From CAYSND01 sp964642235 (GTDB lineage: Bacteria; Bacteroidota; Bacteroidia; Bacteroidales; UBA932): 14,130 nt of DNA. The first letter of the stretch is position 1; each line of letters begins with the position of its first letter. The position numbers and the translations under genes are program-made. The stretch lies in contig CAZXOP010000044.1 in assembly GCA_964642235.1 (NCBI GenBank), positions 1 to 14,130 on the forward strand. The letters run 5' to 3'. Shown here one piece after another: positions 7,745 to 14,130 of this stretch. A model generated the notes under the pieces. It did no database searches. It worked only from the letters and a program-made list of their open reading frames with translations, and had not been told where the DNA came from.

Positions 7745-8587
7745 TTAATTATATTTATAGAACCCTTCACCTGTTTTACGTCCAAGCAGGTTAGCTCTGA
7801 CCATTTTTCTAAGTAGTGGGTGAGGTCTATATTTAGTATCCCCAAACTCATTATAAAGTACCTCCATAATGGCAAGACAGACATCGAGTCCTATCAGATC
7901 TCCTAAGGCAAGAGGTCCTATAGGGTGATTGGCACCTAATTTCATCGCCTCGTCTATCTCCTCTTTGGTAGCCACCCCATCAGCGAGAATAGCTATCCCC
8001 TCATTTATCATCGGAACAAGTATTCTGTTTACCACAAAACCGGGGGCTTCATCGACAGTTACAGGGGTCTTCCCGATACTCTTTGCTAACTCTGAAACAT
8101 ACTGATATGTGCTCTCTGAGGTTAGCTGCCCTTTTATTACCTCCACTAATTTCATTACCGGTGCAGGGTTGAAAAAGTGCATCCCGATTACTCTGTCAGC
8201 CCTTTTTGTAGAGGCTGCTATCTCTGTAATGGAGAGTGAAGAGGTGTTCGATGCGAGGATAGTGGTCGGTTTACATACTTTGTCGAGTGTCCCAAAGACC
8301 TCTCTTTTAACCTCCATTGTTTCAAAAACTGCCTCTATAACCAAGTCAGCATCTTGACATTGAGAATAATCGGTAGCCATTGAGATTTTCGATAAAATCT
8401 CTTTTTTATTCTCCTCTGTTATCTTCTCTTTTTCGACTAATTTGGAGAGATTCTTGGTTATAAAATTATACCCTCTCTGGAGTTCTGTCTCGTTAATTCC
8501 TTGCATGGTGATAGGTAAGCCTGCTTGAGCAAATGCCTGCACAATACCGCTCCCCATCGTTCCGGTTCCTATAACTATTATTTTCAT
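7745..8587 (-). CDS. hbd: 3-hydroxybutyryl-CoA dehydrogenase (3-hydroxyacyl-CoA dehydrogenase)
   Basis: Interconverts acetoacetyl-CoA and 3-hydroxybutyryl-CoA using NAD(P)H, in the cytoplasm; a step in butyrate formation and short-chain acyl-CoA metabolism. The 280 residues fit the stand-alone bacterial form. The Rossmann loop is GTGTMGSG (7-14). Catalytic and substrate residues are Ser116 (SNTSSLSI), His137 in GMHFFNPAP, Glu149 in LVEV, and Asn187 in PGFVVNR. The C-terminal dimerisation domain holds HPIGPLALGDLIGLD and ends GRKTGEGFYKY. An unusual point is Gly30 (TMQGIN) at the end of the second beta strand, where this family normally has an acidic residue holding the adenine ribose of NAD. 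It lies 4 bases downstream of crt, whose product supplies or consumes its substrate, so the two are surely co-transcribed. It converges with the sialidase gene. Confidence 0.95.
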   Translation of the reverse strand: MKIIVIGTGTMGSGIVQAFAQAGLPITMQGINETELQRGYNFITKNLSKLVEKEKITEENKKEILSKISMATDYSQCQDADLVIEAVFETMEVKREVFGTLDKVCKPTTILASNTSSLSITEIAASTKRADRVIGMHFFNPAPVMKLVEVIKGQLTSESTYQYVSELAKSIGKTPVTVDEAPGFVVNRILVPMINEGIAILADGVATKEEIDEAMKLGANHPIGPLALGDLIGLDVCLAIMEVLYNEFGDTKYRPHPLLRKMVRANLLGRKTGEGFYKYN

Positions 8588-8591
8588 CGTT

Positions 8592-9374
8592 TTATATTTT
8601 ATTTTTGAAAGTAGGTTTTCTTTTACTTAAAAATGCCTCCATCCCCTCTTTTTGGTCTGAAGTGTCAAAACATTTTCCAAATAGGCTCTGCTCAAAAGCA
8701 ATAGCATCTTCGATATTATGGTCTAATGAGTAGGCTATAGATTCCTTTGCATATTTTACTGCAATAAGAGCTTTAGCGGAGATAGTAGCTGCCATCTCTA
8801 ATGCAACACTCATCAAGTCCGCTGCCGGAACGACCTGATTAACTAATCCACACGATAACGCTTGTTGGGCATCGATTACTTTTCCTGTGAAAATTAACTC
8901 CTTAGCCTTCGACACCCCTATGAGCTTGGTCATCCTAACTGTCCCCGAAAATCCGGGAAGTATCCCCAAACCGACCTCCGGCTGACCAAATTTGGCCGCA
9001 TCAGATGCTATACGGATATCACAAGCCATAGCAAGCTCACACCCCCCTCCAAGTGCAAAACCATTGACAGCGGCAATAGTAGGTTTCTCCATCATCTCGA
9101 TTTTTCTAAAGACATCAGAACCATACTTGCTAAAAGCCTCCCCCTCTTTACTATTCAGGTTAACCATTTCTGAAATATCGGCACCTGCTACAAAACCCCT
9201 CCCCTCTCCTGTTATTATTACAACAGAAATTTCGTCATCACTGTTGACGATATCTACCATTTGATCCAATTCACTAAGAATTTTACTGTTTAGTGCATTT
9301 AGAGTGGCAGGATTACTAATCTTTATTATCCCCACTCCATTGTTTTTCTCTAATGAAACATACTGAAATCCCAT
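8592..9374 (-). CDS. crt: Enoyl-CoA hydratase / 3-hydroxybutyryl-CoA dehydratase (crotonase)
   Basis: Reversibly hydrates a 2-enoyl-CoA to the 3-hydroxyacyl-CoA; next to hbd the likely reaction is 3-hydroxybutyryl-CoA to crotonyl-CoA. The 260 residues are typical for the crotonase family. The oxyanion-hole segments are FVAGADISEM (61-70) and ALGGGCELAMACD (107-119). The two catalytic glutamates are present: Glu113 in GGCELA and Glu133 in QPEVGLGILPG. The motif usually read as GFGGTQRL is GFSGTVRM here (141-148), a mild variation. The C-terminal helical part ends in FLSKRKPTF, the standard family ending. It is the first gene of the minus-strand pair, starting from the divergent intergenic region shared with the glucanotransferase gene. 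No thiolase or butyryl-CoA dehydrogenase is in the window, so the rest of the pathway must lie elsewhere. Confidence 0.95.
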   Translation of the reverse strand: MGFQYVSLEKNNGVGIIKISNPATLNALNSKILSELDQMVDIVNSDDEISVVIITGEGRGFVAGADISEMVNLNSKEGEAFSKYGSDVFRKIEMMEKPTIAAVNGFALGGGCELAMACDIRIASDAAKFGQPEVGLGILPGFSGTVRMTKLIGVSKAKELIFTGKVIDAQQALSCGLVNQVVPAADLMSVALEMAATISAKALIAVKYAKESIAYSLDHNIEDAIAFEQSLFGKCFDTSDQKEGMEAFLSKRKPTFKNKI

Positions 9375-9417
9375 CTCTTTTTTTTCGTAAAGATAATTAA
9401 TGTTTAAGTTAATTCCT

Positions 9418-9425
9418 CAAATCTA
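9418..9425 (-). promoter_or_regulatory. Candidate Bacteroidetes -7 box for crt-hbd
   Basis: On the minus strand these bases read TAGATTTG, matching TAnnTTTG, about 43 bases before the crt start codon. No good TTTG -33 element is seen at the usual distance. The location in a 96-base divergent intergenic region supports it, but AT-rich sequence gives such matches by chance. Confidence 0.35.
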
Positions 9426-9435
9426 TTATTTTTTT

Positions 9436-9443
9436 TACTTTTG
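9436..9443 (+). promoter_or_regulatory. Candidate Bacteroidetes -7 box for the glucanotransferase operon
   Basis: TACTTTTG followed by CA is a strong match to the Bacteroidetes -7 element TAnnTTTG and is preceded by a T-rich tract (9426-9436), a common setting for such promoters. It lies 27 bases before the ATG at 9471, so the leader would be short. No clear -33 TTTG stands 19-21 bases upstream. No Shine-Dalgarno sequence precedes the start codon, as is usual in this phylum. Confidence 0.5.
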
Positions 9444-9470
9444 CAGATTAAGATGCCAACATAGACAATC

Positions 9471-12143
9471 ATGATTTTTAGACTTTCTATTAACTTCTAT
9501 ACTAACTACGGAGAGAACTTATATGTACTAGGTTCTATCCCTGAGCTTGGTGGAAACGACATCTCCAAAGCTATACAGCTCGAATTAAGTGATAACTTCT
9601 TCTGGAAAAAAGAGATTAAAGTAAGTTCGGGTATTAATGAAAGATTTGTTTCATACGGATATTTTGTAAAACGTGCAGATGGTTCTCTTCTTCACGAGGC
9701 AGGTCAGGAGCGGAGGCTCGCATTAAACACCAGCACTAAAACCCTCTACTTAAACGATGAGTGGCAAGGGAATACCCCTTCTGCCCCTTTTCTAACCTCC
9801 CCTTTTGCAAATATCTTTTTCGGACACGAATCTAAAAACGCCACATATACACACCTCTTTTCCAAAGAGTTAATTATCAGGGTAACCTCTCCTAATATAG
9901 AGAAAAACAGCTCAGTACACATCTGTGGTAACATAGCAGAGCTCGGTGGGTGGTCACCTGAGAAGGCCCCTATGATGACCCCGCTTTATGGTTCTAAATG
10001 GGAGATACATCTTTCTGCTCAGAAATTAAAAGGAGATATTGAGTATAAATTCATTAAGAAGAACAATACCACCGGTAATATCGAGTGGGAGCCGGGTGAG
10101 AATAGAGTTATCTCTTTTTCTGAAATAAAGCCCCATGAGACCCTCTCTTTTGAATATTCTTTCACAAGGTTCCCAATTGATACCCCACGATTTATAGGGA
10201 GTGCTATCCCCATTTTCTCTCTTAGAAGCAAGAGAAGCTGTGGTATAGGGGATTTCTCGGATATTAAGTTGTTTAGCGATTGGGCTGCCTCTGTCGGACA
10301 AAAGATAATACAGATTCTCCCTATAAATGATACCACCTCTAACGGAGGGTGGGGGGACTCTTACCCTTATGGGGGGATCTCCGTTATGGCTTTACACCCA
10401 ATTTATATAAATTTAGCCTCCATCGGGGCATTCACTGAAAAAGCGACTGCCACTGAGTTTGAAAAAGAGAGGAAAAAGCTTAATGCACTCCCCTCTCTAG
10501 ACTATGAGGCAGTAATGGCGTTTAAGAATAAATATATCTCTATTCTTTTTGACACATATTCTGCCGACACATTTGCTGAACCTGATTTTTACTCTTTTTA
10601 TAAATCAAATAAAGCGTGGCTCCTCCCATACTCTGCTTTCTGCACATTAAGGGACAAATTCCAAACAACTGATTTCTCAAAATGGGGAGAATATTCACTC
10701 TATTCACCCAAATTTCTCGATACAATTAATGCAAAAGGCTCTGAGACATATCACCTTATGTCGAGACATCTCTTTATACAGTACCACCTCCATAAGCAGC
10801 TCTCAGAAGCTGTAAATTATGCTCATAACTTAGGTGTCATAATAAAAGGGGATATACCGATAGGGATTACTCCACATAGCGTGGAGGCTTGGACTGAGCC
10901 CGATATATTTAACCTCTATTCACAGGCAGGAGCACCTCCGGATGCCTTTTCTGCCGAAGGTCAGAATTGGGGCTTCCCCACCTATAATTGGTCTGCAATG
11001 GATGAGAATAACTATAGCTGGTGGAGGAATAGGCTTACCAAGATGACCGACTATTTCGATGCTTACCGAATAGATCATATTCTCGGCTTTTTTAGAATTT
11101 GGGAGATACCCCTTTCACAGGTAAGGGGATTATTGGGGCATTTCTCACCTGCTCTGCCATATACCTTAGAGGAGTTAAGAGGATTCGGTTTCTACTTTAA
11201 CTATTTTAGGCATGCTACTCCATATATTCGTTATTATATGCTTGAGGAGATGTTCGGGGCTGAAACTCAGAATGTAATCGACACTTTCCTTACTCGTGGA
11301 GAGAGTGACTTTTTTACCCTAAAGCCTGAATTTGACACACAGAGAAAAATAGAAAAATATTTTAACGGAGAGGATTCACCGATAAAAGAGAACCTTTTTA
11401 AGCTCGTTTCAGAGATATTGTTTATTGAAGATACACGTGAGAGCGGAAAGTTCCATCCCAGAATATCATCACAGTTTTCGTACTCATATAAAGACCTTTC
11501 TGACTCTGAAAAAAGGAGCTATAATGCCCTATATGACCACTTCTTCTATAAAAGGCATAATGAGTTTTGGAAAGCCCAGGCTATAAAGAAACTCCCTGAA
11601 CTTATCTCGGCCACTAATATGCTCACTTGTGCTGAAGATCTTGGAATGATTCCCGACTCCGTTCCGGAGACACTAAGAGAGCTCAGGATACTCTCCCTTG
11701 AAATTCAGAGGATGCCTAAAGATACGAACCTAAGGTTTGCTAACCCGTCACACTACCCTTATATGAGTGTCTGCTCCACAGGAACACACGATACAAGTAC
11801 TATTAGAGGGTGGTGGGAAGAGGATAGAGAGGGGACTCAGTGGTTCTTTAACAATGTACTTGGAGAACAAGGAGAGGCTCCCATAAAATGTGAACCTTGG
11901 ATTTGTGAAAAGATAATAACTCAGCACCTTAACACCAACTCTATGCTGACCATTATACCCCTTCAAGACTGGCTTAGTATAGATGGAGAGATTCGCGCCA
12001 AAGATCCTCATTCTGAGAGAATAAATATACCATCCAATCCAAAACATAAATGGAGATATAGAATGCATCTTACTATAGAAGATCTTATTGAAAAGAGCAG
12101 ATTCAATCAAAAGCTAATAGACCTAATAAACAATTCTTACTAA
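9471..12143 (+). CDS. malQ: 4-alpha-glucanotransferase, DPE2-type, with two CBM20 domains (GH77)
   Basis: Transfers glucosyl or maltosyl units between alpha-1,4-glucans (disproportionating amylomaltase), acting on maltose, maltodextrin or glycogen. No signal peptide is seen, so it is cytoplasmic. The 890 residues carry two N-terminal starch-binding CBM20-like domains (about 1-100 and 132-230) and a GH77 barrel (about 240-890). The barrel has NGGWGDSYPY (291-300), GDIPIGI (460-466), GAPPD (487-491), AYRIDHILGFFRIWE with nucleophile Asp535, CAEDLG with acid/base Glu722, and GTHDTSTIRGWWEED with Asp774. The long segment between Asp535 and Glu722 and the ending WRYRMHLT resemble plant DPE2 more than the short E. 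coli MalQ. The first CBM20 has Asn29 where the second has the ligand-stacking Trp161 (ELGGW), so only the second keeps the classic site. The next gene starts 1 base after the stop. Confidence 0.95.
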   Translation: MIFRLSINFYTNYGENLYVLGSIPELGGNDISKAIQLELSDNFFWKKEIKVSSGINERFVSYGYFVKRADGSLLHEAGQERRLALNTSTKTLYLNDEWQGNTPSAPFLTSPFANIFFGHESKNATYTHLFSKELIIRVTSPNIEKNSSVHICGNIAELGGWSPEKAPMMTPLYGSKWEIHLSAQKLKGDIEYKFIKKNNTTGNIEWEPGENRVISFSEIKPHETLSFEYSFTRFPIDTPRFIGSAIPIFSLRSKRSCGIGDFSDIKLFSDWAASVGQKIIQILPINDTTSNGGWGDSYPYGGISVMALHPIYINLASIGAFTEKATATEFEKERKKLNALPSLDYEAVMAFKNKYISILFDTYSADTFAEPDFYSFYKSNKAWLLPYSAFCTLRDKFQTTDFSKWGEYSLYSPKFLDTINAKGSETYHLMSRHLFIQYHLHKQLSEAVNYAHNLGVIIKGDIPIGITPHSVEAWTEPDIFNLYSQAGAPPDAFSAEGQNWGFPTYNWSAMDENNYSWWRNRLTKMTDYFDAYRIDHILGFFRIWEIPLSQVRGLLGHFSPALPYTLEELRGFGFYFNYFRHATPYIRYYMLEEMFGAETQNVIDTFLTRGESDFFTLKPEFDTQRKIEKYFNGEDSPIKENLFKLVSEILFIEDTRESGKFHPRISSQFSYSYKDLSDSEKRSYNALYDHFFYKRHNEFWKAQAIKKLPELISATNMLTCAEDLGMIPDSVPETLRELRILSLEIQRMPKDTNLRFANPSHYPYMSVCSTGTHDTSTIRGWWEEDREGTQWFFNNVLGEQGEAPIKCEPWICEKIITQHLNTNSMLTIIPLQDWLSIDGEIRAKDPHSERINIPSNPKHKWRYRMHLTIEDLIEKSRFNQKLIDLINNSY

Positions 12144-12144
12144 A

Positions 12145-13383
12145 ATGAAACTACGCCTTCCAAAGATCTCTCTCCCCTGGCAGATTTTAATAGGGATCGC
12201 CCTTGGTGCCCTCTATGGGATTTTTCTTTCAAAGTATATCGGTTATGTCTCCTGGGCAGGAGATCTCTTCCTAAGAGCTTTAAAAATGATTGTCATTCCG
12301 ATTGTGTTTTCTTCCATCTTCTTAGGTGTTACAGGTATGGGGAGCAGCAAGGACATCGGAAGGATAGGGGGAAAAACCCTCCTCTACTATCTTTTTACCA
12401 CTCTTATAGCTATTATCATTGGTTTAATCTTGGTAAAAATTGTAAAACCGGGAGTAGGGGTCAACATCCCATCTGCAGAAGGAATTGCAGCCACTGCTAC
12501 TGCAGGGAAGGTCTCCATCGTTGAACAATTAATAAACATCATTCCGGAAAACCTCTTTGAGGATTTATCGCAAGGAGATCTTCTTCCGATTATCTTTTTT
12601 GCAATAGTATTTGGTATCTTCTCAATGAGGGCGGCAGAGAAACATCAAGCTACTTTAAAAGGTTTATTCGAGGCAGTTTATGAAGTAACCATGAAGATTA
12701 CTATGTTCATAATCAAATTAACCCCCCTTGGAGTCTTTGCAATAGTAGCTAATATGGTGGGAAAAGAGGCGGCAGATCCCGAAAAACTATTAGGAATAGC
12801 ACAGAGCCTTGGGTTATTTGTATTAGTGGTATGGGGAGGGTGCTTAATTCATGGACTCATTGTTCTCCCTGCAACTGTAAGATTCCTTGGAAGGGAAAAC
12901 CCTTGGAGGCATATCCAAAAAATGTCAGTTCCAATACTCACTGCTTTTACCACCTGCTCTTCAAACGCAGCTCTACCTCTCTCCATTCGCGATTCTCAGG
13001 AAAAATGTGGAATTTCGAGTAAAGTAGCTGGATTTGTTTTACCGCTCGGATGTACAGTAAATATGAATGGTACTGCACTTTTCGAGTGCGTAGGAGCACT
13101 GTTTATTGCTCAAGTTTATGGAATAGATCTAACCCTTGGGCAGCAAATTTCTATGATTATTACTTCTCTTCTTGCAGCAGTCGGAGCCGCAGGTATTCCA
13201 ATGGCTGGAATGGTTATGATGACTGTTGTATTAAATGTGGCAGGACTGCCTCTGGAAGGGATTGGAATGATTCTTGCAGTTAACCAAATCGTTGAAATGC
13301 CAAGGACGTGCACTAATTCATACGGAGATATGTGTGGAGCGGTTATAATTGCCAAGTCTGAGGGTGAGACATTGACTATTTGA
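12145..13383 (+). CDS. Dicarboxylate/amino acid:cation symporter (DAACS/EAAT-type family)
   Basis: Inner-membrane secondary transporter of the glutamate/aspartate/C4-dicarboxylate family, coupling uptake of an anionic substrate to Na+ or H+. The 412 residues fit the bacterial members. It has an N-terminal scaffold of hydrophobic helices, the HP1 loop FTTCSSNAALPLS (268-280), TM7 with VNMNGTAL (305-312), the HP2 hairpin GAAGIPMAG (347-355) and TM8 with NQIVEMPRTCTNSYGD (380-395). Arg387, Asn391 and Asp395 are kept, but three usual acidic positions differ: the Asp of NMDGT is Asn308, and the first two Asp of the DxxxDMxRT motif are Asn380 and Glu384. These sit in the cation and substrate sites of the archaeal GltPh structure, so substrate and ion coupling may differ from glutamate transporters. 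It starts 1 base after the glucanotransferase gene and ends 5 bases before a lipoprotein gene. The substrate cannot be named. Confidence 0.93.
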   Translation: MKLRLPKISLPWQILIGIALGALYGIFLSKYIGYVSWAGDLFLRALKMIVIPIVFSSIFLGVTGMGSSKDIGRIGGKTLLYYLFTTLIAIIIGLILVKIVKPGVGVNIPSAEGIAATATAGKVSIVEQLINIIPENLFEDLSQGDLLPIIFFAIVFGIFSMRAAEKHQATLKGLFEAVYEVTMKITMFIIKLTPLGVFAIVANMVGKEAADPEKLLGIAQSLGLFVLVVWGGCLIHGLIVLPATVRFLGRENPWRHIQKMSVPILTAFTTCSSNAALPLSIRDSQEKCGISSKVAGFVLPLGCTVNMNGTALFECVGALFIAQVYGIDLTLGQQISMIITSLLAAVGAAGIPMAGMVMMTVVLNVAGLPLEGIGMILAVNQIVEMPRTCTNSYGDMCGAVIIAKSEGETLTI

Positions 13384-13388
13384 TAATA

Positions 13389-14130
13389 ATGAATAGAACC
13401 ATTAAAATATTATTTACACTTGTTGCGGCAGCGACTCTTCTGTTCTCTTCTTGCTCAAAGAACGGACCCACATATGCTATTTCAGATGAATATGCTCTCG
13501 AAGAGGATGGCTTGATTATAAATGCATTAAAAGAGAGTACTACTGATTATCCAGATGCATCTGTGAAGATTAAGGCATTAGATAAGAATAAAGTAAAAGT
13601 TACTCTAAAAAATATAATCCTTGGTTACCCTGAAGTGGATGTGAATTGTTCAGTTATCCAGACTAAAGGGGATAAAGAGTATTCATTCGAGGGGAAATAT
13701 GAATCCTCCGCTATTGAGGTACTGCTTGCCGGAAAAGTTGTAAATAAGAAATTATCTGTAGATATATCATTTCTTAAAAACTCAGAACTTATAAAAAAAT
13801 GGATGATTGGGGAGAAAAAAGTATCACTCTTTGGGTATGATTTTATACTCCCTGATATATCACTCTCATTTACCCCTCCTACAGGTGTAACTACCATAAA
13901 GATAGATGGTAATGAGGTGCTTATAAGCGAGTATGTTAATGTTTTAAATACTATTATCCCTGTAATGGCAGCACAAGCTCCCATCTCATATATGGAGTTT
14001 ACCCAAAGGAGCACTGTAAGTTTCGGAACGAAAAAAATAGAAATGACTTCCAAAGCAACTCCTCTGCTCCCTGAGTTAGAGATTAATAATCTACTTCAGT
14101 TTTACGAAGCAGATGGTATTTTATATTTCT
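13389..14130 (+). CDS. Putative lipoprotein of unknown function, 3' end outside window
   Basis: I do not recognise this gene with certainty. It starts at ATG 13389, 5 bases after the symporter stop, and stays open to the window edge (247 codons seen). The start NRTIKILFTLVAAATLLFSSC is a lipoprotein signal peptide with Cys22 as the lipidation site, followed by a short polar linker, so the product should be exported and membrane-anchored. The rest is beta-rich with alternating hydrophobic residues (VKVTLKNIILG, YSFEGKYESS, LAGKVVNKKLSVDIS), a pattern reminiscent of the calycin-like and DUF4925-type lipoprotein domains of Bacteroidales; that resemblance is from memory and tentative. A second part (about residues 157-247) contains VSFGTKKIEM. 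No catalytic motif or transmembrane helix is seen. Its link to the symporter or glucanotransferase is positional only. Confidence 0.8.
   Translation, partial: MNRTIKILFTLVAAATLLFSSCSKNGPTYAISDEYALEEDGLIINALKESTTDYPDASVKIKALDKNKVKVTLKNIILGYPEVDVNCSVIQTKGDKEYSFEGKYESSAIEVLLAGKVVNKKLSVDISFLKNSELIKKWMIGEKKVSLFGYDFILPDISLSFTPPTGVTTIKIDGNEVLISEYVNVLNTIIPVMAAQAPISYMEFTQRSTVSFGTKKIEMTSKATPLLPELEINNLLQFYEADGILYF

Noticed and set aside
10347..10376. G-rich tracts (GGG, GGGGGG, GGGGGG) that might form a G-quadruplex
   Set aside because: They encode the conserved Gly-Gly-Trp-Gly-Asp and Gly-Gly residues of GH77 and reflect frequent GGG codons seen in many genes here; nothing else points to regulation.
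13625..14053. A 142-codon open frame on the minus strand
   Set aside because: It is antisense to the lipoprotein gene, which has a convincing start, signal peptide and operon spacing; the minus frame has no recognisable motif.
1..14130. CRISPR arrays, tRNA genes, insertion sequences, phage or defence genes
   Set aside because: I saw no spaced direct repeats, tRNA-like cloverleaf sequence, transposase or integrase motifs, and nearly all bases are accounted for by the genes listed.

Overview
The window looks like a stretch of an AT-rich Bacteroidota genome, most likely Bacteroidales, from a draft or metagenomic assembly. The reasons are: TAnnTTTG promoter boxes with little Shine-Dalgarno signal; two Bacteroidetes-style lipoprotein signal peptides; a sialidase with the N-terminal domain typical of Bacteroidetes NanH enzymes; a tgt gene followed directly by an LptF/LptG-family permease; and butyrate-type hbd and crt genes. 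Coding density is very high. The longest stretch without a gene is about 96 bases, plus one run of 100 Ns.

Region 1 (1-6058, + strand) is a tightly packed housekeeping run: the 3' end of alaS (alanyl-tRNA synthetase), an LptF/LptG-family permease, fmt (Met-tRNA formyltransferase), a thiamine pyrophosphokinase, tgt (tRNA-guanine transglycosylase) and a second LptF/LptG-family permease. Neighbours overlap by 11-23 bases or are separated by at most 4, so this is almost certainly one transcription unit. It combines tRNA charging and modification and translation initiation with the two permease subunits expected in a lipopolysaccharide exporter. The 100-N gap inside the first permease gene is flanked by an identical 55-base duplicate. 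Removing the gap and one copy restores a single 484-residue reading frame, so the gap is an assembly artefact and not a real disruption.

Region 2 (6059-9374) holds a lone lipoprotein sialidase (GH33) on the + strand. It converges, with only 3 bases between stop codons, on a minus-strand pair: crt (enoyl-CoA hydratase) then hbd (3-hydroxyacyl-CoA dehydrogenase). The pair interconverts acetoacetyl-CoA and crotonyl-CoA, as in butyrate or related short-chain metabolism.

Region 3 (9375-14130) starts at a divergent promoter region. It holds a DPE2-type 4-alpha-glucanotransferase with two starch-binding domains, a dicarboxylate/amino acid:cation symporter 1 base downstream, and a truncated lipoprotein gene 5 bases further on. 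Together they suggest intracellular alpha-glucan turnover alongside uptake of an anionic substrate.

I see no CRISPR array, insertion sequence, phage gene, tRNA or rRNA, and no clear case for an undescribed multi-gene system. The points most worth checking are residue-level departures in otherwise familiar proteins: a Tgt without the zinc-binding cysteines, a symporter with altered cation and substrate motifs, and an Hbd without the usual acidic NAD-ribose residue. The assembly artefact also matters, because it would mislead automatic annotation.
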